Assembly: GCF_001513745.1 (NCBI RefSeq)
Contig: NZ_CP013380.1
Span: 1,426,001-1,490,000, forward strand
Direction of reading: 5' to 3'
Length of the DNA stretch: 64,000 nt
DNA from: Burkholderia humptydooensis
GTDB taxonomy: Bacteria > Pseudomonadota > Gammaproteobacteria > Burkholderiales > Burkholderiaceae
This document shows positions 7,816-15,454 of the stretch, one piece after another. The translations under genes were made by a program, and so were the position numbers. How positions within the stretch are numbered: the first letter of the stretch is position 1; each line of letters begins with the position of its first letter. The notes under the pieces were generated by a model, which saw only the letters and a program-made list of their open reading frames with translations, ran no database searches and was not told the DNA's origin.

Positions 7816-8718
7816 TCACTTCGCCATGCCGCGAAGCCGCCGGATCTCGTCGTCCAGATATTCGCCGAAGCGCTCCGCAACGGGCTCCCGCTCGTTCGCC
7901 CGGCGCAGCCGCAACGTGTGCGATTCGAGCGCATCGCCGGCGAGCGGCAGGTAGCGCAGCCGTTCGCTGCGCACCTGGCGCAGCACGCTCGGCACGAGCG
8001 CCACCCCCATCTCGAACTCGACCATCGTCAGCACCGTCTGCCACAGGCGCGCTTCGTGCCGGATCTGCGGGCTGAAGCCCGCGCTCACGCACTGCGCGAT
8101 GATGAGGTCGTGATAGTGAGGCGCCGCGTCGCGCGGGAACAGGATGAACGGCTCGTGCGCAAGCGTCGCGAGATCGACGCGCTTTCGTCGCGCAAGCCGG
8201 TGCGCGGCGGGCAGGCAGCAGAGGAACGGCTCGGAGAAAATCGCGTCGGCCGCGATCTCGGGCGGGAACGTGCCCCAGTGCGCGTAGCCGACGTCGATCT
8301 GCGCGCGCAGGATCGCCTGCACCTGCTCGTGCGTGTTCATCTCCTTCAGCACGACTTCGACATTCGGATAGTCCGCCTCGAAGCGCCGCACCGCGGACGG
8401 CAGCCCGCGATACAGCATCGAATTGACGAAGCCGATCTTGAGTCTCCCCGCGAGCCCCGACGCCGACCGAATCGTCAGACGTTGCGCCTCCTGCGCCTGC
8501 AGCAGCAGCCGGCGCGCCTCGCCGAGCAGCACTTCGCCCGCATTCGTCAGCGTGACCGACTTGCTCGTGCGCGCGAACAACTGCACGCCGAGCTCGTCCT
8601 CGAACTTGCGGATGTCGAAGCTCAGGGCCGGCTGCGAGATGAACAGCCGTTTCGCCGCGCGGCCGAAATGCAGTTCCTCCGCGACGGCGACGAAGTAGCG
8701 CAATTGCTTCAGGTCCAT
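7816..8718 (-). CDS. LysR-family transcriptional regulator
   Basis: A 300-aa LysR-type regulator. The N-terminal winged helix-turn-helix is clear (MDLKQLRYFVAVAEELHFG, then AAKRLFISQPALSFDIRKFE around residues 22-41, and LTNAGEVLL near 57-65); residues ~90-300 form the effector-binding domain. It is divergent from the acyl-CoA dehydrogenase gene with 109 bp between starts, and that gap holds a T-N11-A dyad (8740-8758), so it very likely controls the downstream acyl-CoA dehydrogenase / CoA-transferase / transporter genes and itself. The inducer is unknown but is expected to be the pathway substrate or its CoA ester. Confidence 0.92.
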   Translation of the reverse strand: MDLKQLRYFVAVAEELHFGRAAKRLFISQPALSFDIRKFEDELGVQLFARTSKSVTLTNAGEVLLGEARRLLLQAQEAQRLTIRSASGLAGRLKIGFVNSMLYRGLPSAVRRFEADYPNVEVVLKEMNTHEQVQAILRAQIDVGYAHWGTFPPEIAADAIFSEPFLCCLPAAHRLARRKRVDLATLAHEPFILFPRDAAPHYHDLIIAQCVSAGFSPQIRHEARLWQTVLTMVEFEMGVALVPSVLRQVRSERLRYLPLAGDALESHTLRLRRANEREPVAERFGEYLDDEIRRLRGMAK

Positions 8719-8739
8719 CCCGTTTCCGTTCGAGGCGAT

Positions 8740-8758
8740 CGATAAATGCTGCTTATCG
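8740..8758. promoter_or_regulatory. LysR-type operator (T-N11-A dyad) in the divergent promoter region
   Basis: CGATAA-N7-TTATCG is a perfect dyad centred on base 8749 and contains T(8743)-N11-A(8755), the LysR recognition form. Further GATAA-like half sites follow at 8764-8768 and, inverted, at 8784-8788. It lies 21 bp from the lysR start and 69 bp from the dehydrogenase start. Confidence 0.6.
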
Positions 8759-8827
8759 TACTGGATAAATCCTGTATTGGACGATTATCGATCGCGGTCC
8801 TACGCTCGTCGAACCAGGAGACAAGCG

Positions 8828-10609
8828 ATGAACATGATGAAAGAAATCGTCGAAGTGAACGCGCCCGCGGCGGGCGCGGCGAACATTCCCGACTCGCGGG
8901 GCATCAACTTCTTCACGAACGACCCCGATTGCGCGGCGCTGGTGCGGCTCCATCTCGGCGAAGCGCGCTTTCGCGACCTCGAGCCGGAACTGCGCACGCT
9001 CGGGCTGCGCGCGTCGGACGAGCTCGATCGCCTCGCGTCGCGCGCCGATCGGAATCCGCCCGTGCTTCAGCCGCGCACGCGTCGCGGCGAGGCGCTCGAG
9101 ACGATCGACAAGCATCCGGACTATGTCGCGCTCGAGCGCGTCGCGTATTCGGAGCTCGGGCTCGCCGCGATGAGCCATCGCGACGATGCGCCGCCGCCGC
9201 TCGTCAAGTATGCGTTGACGTTCCTGTTCGTGCAGGCCGAATTCGGCCTCTGCTGTCCCGTCAGCATGACCGACTCGCTGACGCGCACGCTGCGCCGCTT
9301 CGGTTCGCGCGAGCTCGTCGGGCGTTTCCTGCCGCGGCTCGCGTCGCGCGATTTCGACGTGCTGTACCAGGGCGCGATGTTCATGACCGAGCAGGCGGCG
9401 GGTTCCGACGTCGGCCGGATCGCAACGCGCGCGGTGCGCGATACGTCCGCCGACGGCTCGGCGATCTGGCGTCTGTTCGGCGACAAATGGTTCTGCTCGA
9501 ACGCGGACGCCGATCTCGCAATGGTGCTCGCGCGCCCCGAGGGCGCGCCTGACGGCGTCAAGGGGCTCGCGTTGTTCCTGTTGCCGAAGACGCTTGCCGA
9601 CGGTTCGCGCAATCGCTATCGGATCGTGCGTCTGAAGGACAAGCTCGGCAGCCGCTCGATGGCGAGCGGCGAGATCGCGCTCGAAGGGGCGCAGGCGTAT
9701 CTGATCGGCGAGATCGGCCGCGGCTTCCATCAGATGGCCGACATGATCAACATGTCGCGTCTGTCGAACGGCGTGCGCGCGGCGGGGCTGATGCGTCGCG
9801 CGACGACGGAGGCGCTGCACGTCGCGCGCCATCGCGAAGCGTTCGGCCGCAAGCTGATCGACATGCCGCTGATGCAGCGGCAACTCGTCAAGATGCTCGT
9901 GCCGACCGAGCAGGCACGCTCGCTCTTCATGCAGATCGCGCTGCTGCTCGCGAAAGCCGACGAGGGCGACGCGCAGGCGGCCGGCTGCGTGCGGATACTG
10001 ACGCCGCTCATCAAGTTCCGCGCGTGCCGCGACGCGCGCCGCGTCGCCGGCGACGCGATGGAGGTGCGCGGCGGCACCGGCTACATCGAGGAATGGAGCG
10101 ACGCGCGCGTGCTGCGCGACGCGCATCTCGGCTCGATCTGGGAGGGCACGAGCAACATCGTCGCGCTCGACGTCGCGCGGGCGGTCAAGCGCGAAGGCGC
10201 GCTCTCGCCGCTGCGCGCGTTCCTGCTCGACACGCTCGACGCGGCGCGGCTGCCCGGCGCGAGCGCGGCGCGTCTGCACCGCGCGCTCGATCGCGCGAGC
10301 GACGCGATCGCGCACGTCGCGCAGACGGGCGACGATGCGTTCGTGCGGCAGGCGGCGTCCGCGCTCTATCACGCGACGACCGCGATCCTGCTCGCGAGCG
10401 AAGGGATGCGCCTCGCGCCCGACCATCGGCGGCTCGCGCTCGCGCATCTCGTGCTGCGCCACAAGCTGTCGCCCGTCGATCCGCTCGCGCTGCCAGGTGC
10501 CGATGCCGATGCGGACGCCGGCGCGCTGGCAGCGTTGCTGCGCGATCGGCCCGTCGCGCTCGACGATGCGCTGCGGCTGCTCGGCGAGCCGTCAGGAGAG
10601 GCGGCATGA
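8828..10609 (+). CDS. Acyl-CoA dehydrogenase family protein (long, AidB-like subgroup)
   Basis: FAD-dependent flavoprotein expected to introduce an alpha,beta double bond into an acyl-CoA. At 593 aa it is much longer than standard acyl-CoA dehydrogenases (~380 aa), having an extra N-terminal region (1-120) and a C-terminal helical extension, as in the AidB-like and very-long-chain subgroups. Family motifs are MTEQAAGSD (near 186-194) and, late in the catalytic domain, GGTGYIEEW and SIWEGTSNI. The start at 8828 follows AGGAG (8816-8820); an in-frame codon at 8777 would lie inside the regulatory gap. The stop overlaps the next start in an ATGA (10606-10609). The substrate is unknown. Confidence 0.9.
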   Translation: MNMMKEIVEVNAPAAGAANIPDSRGINFFTNDPDCAALVRLHLGEARFRDLEPELRTLGLRASDELDRLASRADRNPPVLQPRTRRGEALETIDKHPDYVALERVAYSELGLAAMSHRDDAPPPLVKYALTFLFVQAEFGLCCPVSMTDSLTRTLRRFGSRELVGRFLPRLASRDFDVLYQGAMFMTEQAAGSDVGRIATRAVRDTSADGSAIWRLFGDKWFCSNADADLAMVLARPEGAPDGVKGLALFLLPKTLADGSRNRYRIVRLKDKLGSRSMASGEIALEGAQAYLIGEIGRGFHQMADMINMSRLSNGVRAAGLMRRATTEALHVARHREAFGRKLIDMPLMQRQLVKMLVPTEQARSLFMQIALLLAKADEGDAQAAGCVRILTPLIKFRACRDARRVAGDAMEVRGGTGYIEEWSDARVLRDAHLGSIWEGTSNIVALDVARAVKREGALSPLRAFLLDTLDAARLPGASAARLHRALDRASDAIAHVAQTGDDAFVRQAASALYHATTAILLASEGMRLAPDHRRLALAHLVLRHKLSPVDPLALPGADADADAGALAALLRDRPVALDDALRLLGEPSGEAA

Positions 10610-12072
10610 GCGGCGATGTCTCGAAGCGATTTCCGTCTTCAAGCGGATGGGAGATCGGGTGTGCCGCCGCGCGTGCGCCCGATTCGGCATGCGCGTCCGG
10701 TGTTGCCGGCGAGGCAGGGAGCGCCACGGATTCGTCGCAGCCGGCGAGCGCACTTTGTGCATCGTCCGCGCGGCGCGAATCGTCGGAGACGACAATCGCC
10801 GATGCTGCGCACACCGCAAGCACCGCGAACACCGCGCGCCGCCCGAACCCGGCCGTCCGGGGCAACGCGATAACGACCGAGCCCGCCCGTCATGGCGCGC
10901 TCGCGGGGCTCAAGGTGATCGACCTGAGCCGCGTCCTCGGCGGCCCGTACTGCACGCAGGCGCTCGCGGACCACGGCGCGCGCGTGATCAAGATCGAGCC
11001 GCCCGCGGGCGACGAAACGCGCGGCTGGGGCCCGCCGTTCTTCGACGACGACGCGTGGTACTTCACCGGCGTGAACCGCAACAAGGAAGGGATCGCGCTC
11101 GACCTGTCGCGCGACGAAGGCCGCGCGATCCTCTGGCGGCTGCTCGAGGACGCGGACGTGCTCGTCGAGAACTTCAAGCCCGGCACGCTCGCGCGCTGGG
11201 GGATGGACTACGGGCGGGATTTGCGGCCGCGCTTTCCGCGCCTCGTCCATTGCGCGATCACGGGCTTCGGCGCCGACGGCCCGCTCGGCGGGCTGCCCGG
11301 TTACGACGCGGTGATCCAGGCGATGGCGGGCCTCATGAGCGTGAACGGCGACGCCGACGGCGACGCGACCCGCATCGGCCTGCCGATCGTCGACATGGTG
11401 ACGGGCCTGAACGCGCTCGCCGGCATCCTGCTCGCGCTCGCCGGGCGCGAGACGAGCGGCGTCGGCCAGTCGGTCGACATCGCGCTGTACGACTGCGGCG
11501 TGTCGCTCCTGCATCCGCATCTGCCGAACTGGTTCGGCTCGGGGCGCACGCCCGCGCGCAGCGGCAACGCGCATCCGAACATCGCGCCGTACGACAGCTA
11601 CCGCACCGCGAGCGCGCCGATCTTCCTCGCGGTCGGCAACGACCGGCAATTCGCGCGTCTCTGCGCGCACCTCGGCGTGCCCGCGCTCGCGAGCGATCCG
11701 CGTTTCGTCGACAACCGCAGCCGCTGCGCGCATCGCGCGGAGCTGAAGGCGAGCCTCGAAGCGCGGCTCGCCGATCGCGACTGCGAAACGCTCGCGCGCG
11801 AGCTGATGGCCGAGGGCGTGCCGTGCGGGCCGGTGCGCACGGTCGATGCCGTCGTGCGCGATCCGCACACGCTGCATCGCGGGCTCGTCGTCGAGATGGG
11901 GCGCTACCGCGGCGCCGCGTCGCCGATCAGGCTGTCGCGCACGCCCGCGACGTACCGCAGCGCGCCGCCGACGCTCGGCCGCGACACGCGCGCGGTGCTC
12001 GACGCGCTCGGCATCGACGCGGCGACGCAGGCGCGGCTCGCCGACGCGGGCGTGCTGAAGGAGGCGAAATAA
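10606..12072 (+). CDS. CaiB/BaiF (class III) CoA-transferase with an unusual ~95-residue N-terminal extension
   Basis: Class III CoA-transferase moving CoA between carboxylic acids. The core begins at about residue 98 (ALAGLKVIDLSRVLGGPYC) and covers the usual ~390 residues, with the catalytic-Asp position at Asp263 in VDMVTG. The only usable start found is 10606, overlapping the dehydrogenase stop in an ATGA; no in-frame ATG, GTG or TTG occurs between it and the core, so the extension appears genuine or the true start is non-canonical. The extension is Ala/Ser/Thr-rich with no recognised domain, and by hand count 26 of its 96 codons end in A or T against about 3 of the next 100. With its neighbours it suggests activation of an exogenous acid to its CoA ester. 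Confidence 0.85.
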   Translation: MSGDVSKRFPSSSGWEIGCAAARAPDSACASGVAGEAGSATDSSQPASALCASSARRESSETTIADAAHTASTANTARRPNPAVRGNAITTEPARHGALAGLKVIDLSRVLGGPYCTQALADHGARVIKIEPPAGDETRGWGPPFFDDDAWYFTGVNRNKEGIALDLSRDEGRAILWRLLEDADVLVENFKPGTLARWGMDYGRDLRPRFPRLVHCAITGFGADGPLGGLPGYDAVIQAMAGLMSVNGDADGDATRIGLPIVDMVTGLNALAGILLALAGRETSGVGQSVDIALYDCGVSLLHPHLPNWFGSGRTPARSGNAHPNIAPYDSYRTASAPIFLAVGNDRQFARLCAHLGVPALASDPRFVDNRSRCAHRAELKASLEARLADRDCETLARELMAEGVPCGPVRTVDAVVRDPHTLHRGLVVEMGRYRGAASPIRLSRTPATYRSAPPTLGRDTRAVLDALGIDAATQARLADAGVLKEAK

Positions 12073-12154
12073 ATGGCGACGTGAGCGAATGCATGCGGCC
12101 GCCGGCGCGAAGCGGCGGCTTCTGCTTGATGGTCGCCGTCGGGGGCGCGCGCGG

Positions 12155-12166
12155 CCGGACGTCCGG
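12155..12166. repeat. 12-bp perfect palindrome in the CoA-transferase/MFS spacer
   Basis: CCGGACGTCCGG is fully self-complementary. The 223-bp spacer (12073-12295) has no gene that I can support. Chance occurrence in GC-rich DNA is possible, and no function is assigned. Confidence 0.3.
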
Positions 12167-12295
12167 AGACGATCGATCCGTCTTCGGCCGAACGGTTCGC
12201 GCGGCCCGCTCGGCGCGACCGAATCCGGAGCGATCCGGCCCGACCGGTGAAGGCGCGCGCGAGTCGCGCCGCCGGCAAGAGACATGGAGACAACG

Positions 12296-13627
12296 ATGAC
12301 ATCCCAGCACGATGGCCGCGTCGAGCGCGCGCCGGTCGGCCAGCCCGCGCGCGCCGCGCTCGCGGCGTTCGTCGGCACGACGATCGAGTGGTACGACTTC
12401 TACCTTTACGCGACCGCGTCCGCGCTCATCTTCGGCAAGCTGTTCTTTCCGCCGGGCGAGCCGTTCTTCGGCACGCTCGCGTCGTTCGGCACGTTCGCGG
12501 TCGGCTTTTTCGCGCGGCCGTTCGGCGGCCTCGTGTTCGGCCATCTCGGCGACCGGATCGGCCGCAAGAAGGCGCTCGTCGCGACGCTCGTCATCATGGC
12601 GGCCGGCACGGTCGGCATCGGCCTGCTGCCCGCTTACGCGCAGGCGGGCGTCGCCGCGCCCGTCGCGCTCGTCGCGCTGCGCATCGCGCAAGGCATCGCG
12701 ATCGGCGGCGAGTGGGGCGGCGCGGTACTGATGGCGAGCGAGCACGCGAGCGCGGACAAGCGCACGTTCGTCGCGTCGTTCGCGCAGCTCGGCAGCCCGG
12801 CCGGATTGATTCTCGCGCTGCTCGCGTTTCGGCTCGTCGCCGGCATGGAGCACGGCGCGTTCCTCGCGTGGGGCTGGCGGCTGCCGTTTCTCGCGAGCGC
12901 GGTGCTGCTTGTCGTCGGGCTCGCGATCCGCGCGGGCGTCGACGAATCGCCGGAGTTCGCGCGCGTGAAGGCCGAGCGGCGCACGGCGGCGCGGCCCGTG
13001 GCCGACGTGGTGCGCGACGCGTGGCGCACGCTGCTGCTCTGCCTCGGCGCGAACGTGATCGGCGTCGCGGGCGCGTGGTTCGTCAACACGTTCATGCTGA
13101 ACTACACGACGCAGACGCTCGGGCTCGATCGCGCGCTGATCCTCGATTGCCTGTTCGTCGTCGCGTTCATCCAGCTCGGCACGCAGCTCGCGTCCGGCTG
13201 GTTCGCGCAGCGCGTCGGCACCGGGCGTTTCCTGATGACGGCCGCCGCGCTCGCGATTGCGTCGCCGTATCCGATGTTCGCGCTCGTGTCGACGGGGCGC
13301 CCCGTCGCGATCGTCGCCGGCATCGCGATCGCGGTGATGTGCATGTCGAGCTCGTACGCGGTGATGGCGGGCTTCATGTCGACCGCGTTCGACGTGCGCG
13401 TCCGCTATTCGGCGATCTCGCTGTCGTACCAGCTCTGCGCGGCGCTCGCGGGCGGGCTCACGCCGCTCGCCGGCGCGCTGCTCGCGCACCGTTTCGCTGG
13501 CCAGTGGTGGCCGCTCGCCGTGTTCTACAGCGCGCTCGCGGCGGTGTCGCTCGTGTGCATCGCGACGCTCGAGCGCGGCAAGCGCGTCGATGTCGGCGCG
13601 AGGGGCGGGGTGCTCGCGAAGCCTTGA
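12296..13627 (+). CDS. MFS transporter, metabolite:H+ symporter (MHS) type
   Basis: Inner-membrane secondary transporter of 443 aa with about 12 membrane helices. The first helix segment (AFVGTTIEWYDFYLYATASALIF, first 20 aa decisive) and the loop motif GHLGDRIGRKKALV are typical of the MHS family (ShiA, ProP, KgtP, citrate/dicarboxylate carriers). I prefer the start at 12296, which has GGAGA at 12286-12290; an ATG at 12284 lacks a site. It follows the CoA-transferase by 223 bp on the same strand and probably imports the acid used by that cluster; this is inference from position. A bidirectional terminator follows at 13660-13689. Confidence 0.88.
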   Translation: MTSQHDGRVERAPVGQPARAALAAFVGTTIEWYDFYLYATASALIFGKLFFPPGEPFFGTLASFGTFAVGFFARPFGGLVFGHLGDRIGRKKALVATLVIMAAGTVGIGLLPAYAQAGVAAPVALVALRIAQGIAIGGEWGGAVLMASEHASADKRTFVASFAQLGSPAGLILALLAFRLVAGMEHGAFLAWGWRLPFLASAVLLVVGLAIRAGVDESPEFARVKAERRTAARPVADVVRDAWRTLLLCLGANVIGVAGAWFVNTFMLNYTTQTLGLDRALILDCLFVVAFIQLGTQLASGWFAQRVGTGRFLMTAAALAIASPYPMFALVSTGRPVAIVAGIAIAVMCMSSSYAVMAGFMSTAFDVRVRYSAISLSYQLCAALAGGLTPLAGALLAHRFAGQWWPLAVFYSALAAVSLVCIATLERGKRVDVGARGGVLAKP

Positions 13628-13659
13628 CGGCGCGCTCGCGCGCTCGCGTGCGCAAAAAA

Positions 13660-13689
13660 AGCCTCGGGCAGCAATCGCTGCCCGAGGCT
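13660..13689. terminator. Bidirectional terminator between the MFS gene and yggX
   Basis: A 13-bp perfect stem, AGCCTCGGGCAGC / GCTGCCCGAGGCT, with loop AATC. On the minus strand it is followed by seven T (plus-strand A-run 13654-13660), so it mainly ends yggX transcription; on the plus strand only TTTC follows. Confidence 0.85.
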
Positions 13690-13729
13690 TTCGTCCGATA
13701 TGCGAAACGCGGCGGCGGAACGCGGCGGT

Positions 13730-14005
13730 TCAGCCCTGCGTCGGCGGCACGTAGCCGGACGCCTGGTCCGCGCCGTCGCCGAAGAAATACTTCTCGGTCT
13801 GCTTCATCAGGTACTGACGCGCGCGCGGATCGGCCATGTTCAGCCGGTTCTCGTTGATCAGCATCGTCTGCTGCTTGAGCCAGCCTTGCCACGCTTCCTT
13901 CGACACGCTCTCGTACAGGCGCTTGCCGAGCTCGCCCGGCAGCGGCGGGAAATCGAGTCCCTCGGCTTCCTTGCCGAGCTTCGCGCAGTGAATCATACGG
14001 GCCAT
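13730..14005 (-). CDS. yggX: Probable Fe(2+)-trafficking protein YggX
   Basis: Small cytosolic protein linked to iron handling and protection of Fe-S clusters during oxidative stress. The 91-aa length and segments [35 protein letters not shown] and [16 protein letters not shown] match the YggX family closely, including the single conserved Cys near the N-terminus (Cys7). It lies 49 bp downstream of argA on the same strand and ends before the terminator at 13660-13689, so the two may be co-transcribed. Confidence 0.95.
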   Translation of the reverse strand: MARMIHCAKLGKEAEGLDFPPLPGELGKRLYESVSKEAWQGWLKQQTMLINENRLNMADPRARQYLMKQTEKYFFGDGADQASGYVPPTQG

Positions 14006-14054
14006 CGTGTACCTCTCCTGTAATCGTAATCGGGGGAAGGGCGCGCCGCGCCGC

Positions 14055-15431
14055 TCAGAGCTGCTTCATCAGCACGAGCGACTTGCGCTGCCAGTTGTAG
14101 AGCTTGCGGCGGTCTTCGGGCAGGTCGTCGACCGTCGCCTTCACGAAGCCGCGCTTCAGGAACCAGTGCTCGGTGCGGGTCGTCAGCACGAAGATCCGCG
14201 TCAAGCCGCGCGCGCGGGCGCGCTGCTCGATCCGCTTCAGGAGCTGCGCGCCGTCGCCCGAGCCTTGCGCCTCGGGCGCGACCGTGAGGCACGCCATCTC
14301 ACCGATCTTCTCGGTCGGGTACGGGTAGAGCGCCGCGCAGCCGAACAGCACGCCGTCGTGCTCGATGACCGAGAAGTGATCGATGTCCCGCTCGATCTGG
14401 TGGCGGCCGCGCCGCACGAGCGTGCCGTCCGTCTCGAGCGGCTCGATGAGGGTCAGGATGCCGCCGACGTCGTCCGGCGTCGCCTCGCGCAGGCTCTCGA
14501 GGTTCTCGTACGAGATCATCGTGCCCACGCCGTCATGCAGGAACAATTCGAGCAGCACGCTGCCGTCGAGCGACTGCGGAATCAGGTGCGCGCGCGCGAC
14601 GCCGCCGCGGCACGCGCGGATCGCGTGCTTCAGGAAGAACCCGTCGTCGCCCTGCAGATCGCCTGAGTCGAGCAACTCGGCCGCCGCGTCGAGCGACATC
14701 TCGCGCACGAGCTCGCCCGCTTCGTCGACGATGCCGGGAGACTCGGTCAGGAAGATGATCTTGTCCGCGCGCAGCGCGATCGCGGCCGCCGACGCGACGT
14801 CCTCCATCGACAGGTTGAACGCCTCGCCCGTCGGCGAGAAGCCGAGCGGCGACAGCAGCACGAGCTTGCGGCTCGCGAGCGAGTGGCGGATCGACTCGGC
14901 GTCGATCTTGCGCACGACGCCCGTGTGCGCGAAGTCGACGCCATCGAGAATCCCCACCGGCCGCGCGGTCACGAAGTTGCCGGACACGACGCTGATGTGC
15001 GCGTGCGCCATCGGCGTGTTCGGCAGGCCCTGGCTGATCGCCGCCTCGATGTCGAGCCGCACTTCGCCCGCCGCTTCCTTCGCCGATTCGAGCGCGCGCG
15101 CGTCGGTGATCCGCAGGCCGTGCGAGAACGCGGATTCGACGCCGTGCAGGCTCAGTTGCTCCTCGACCTGCGGCCGCGAGCCGTGCACGAGCACGATCTG
15201 GATGCCCATCGCCTGCAGCAGCGCGATGTCGGACACGAGCGCGCTCAGCAGTCCGCGCTGCACGACCTCGCCGCCGAAGCCGACGACGAACGTGTTGTTG
15301 CGGAACTTGTGGATATAGGGCGCGACGGAACGCATCCAGTCGACGAACTGCGCGTGATGGACGGCTTCGTCGACGGACGGCTGGGGAGCGGCGCCCGAAT
15401 GGGCGGCGGGGAGGTCGGTTTGGGAATTCAT
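14055..15431 (-). CDS. argA: Amino-acid N-acetyltransferase (N-acetylglutamate synthase) ArgA
   Basis: Makes N-acetylglutamate from glutamate and acetyl-CoA, the committing step of arginine synthesis. The 458-aa protein has the classic two-domain form: an N-terminal amino-acid-kinase-like arginine-sensing domain (about 25-300; e.g. [21 protein letters not shown]) and a C-terminal GNAT acetyltransferase domain (about 310-450) with the acetyl-CoA loop [12 protein letters not shown]. The start at 15431 is only 8 nt from a TATAAT read on the minus strand, so its mRNA is probably leaderless. It is divergent from hrpA across a 23-bp gap. Feedback control by arginine is expected from the family. Confidence 0.95.
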   Translation of the reverse strand: MNSQTDLPAAHSGAAPQPSVDEAVHHAQFVDWMRSVAPYIHKFRNNTFVVGFGGEVVQRGLLSALVSDIALLQAMGIQIVLVHGSRPQVEEQLSLHGVESAFSHGLRITDARALESAKEAAGEVRLDIEAAISQGLPNTPMAHAHISVVSGNFVTARPVGILDGVDFAHTGVVRKIDAESIRHSLASRKLVLLSPLGFSPTGEAFNLSMEDVASAAAIALRADKIIFLTESPGIVDEAGELVREMSLDAAAELLDSGDLQGDDGFFLKHAIRACRGGVARAHLIPQSLDGSVLLELFLHDGVGTMISYENLESLREATPDDVGGILTLIEPLETDGTLVRRGRHQIERDIDHFSVIEHDGVLFGCAALYPYPTEKIGEMACLTVAPEAQGSGDGAQLLKRIEQRARARGLTRIFVLTTRTEHWFLKRGFVKATVDDLPEDRRKLYNWQRKSLVLMKQL

Positions 15432-15438
15432 GGGCGGG

Positions 15439-15446
15439 ATTATAAT
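15439..15446. promoter_or_regulatory. Palindromic -10 element shared by argA (minus) and hrpA (plus)
   Basis: ATTATAAT is self-complementary, so TATAAT is present on the plus strand (15441-15446) and on the minus strand (15444-15439). hrpA's ATG begins 9 nt and argA's ATG 8 nt past the respective hexamers, predicting leaderless or nearly leaderless transcripts in both directions. The -35 elements are weak (best plus-strand candidate TTGGGA at 15420-15425). Confidence 0.7.
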
Positions 15447-15454
15447 GCGCCCCC

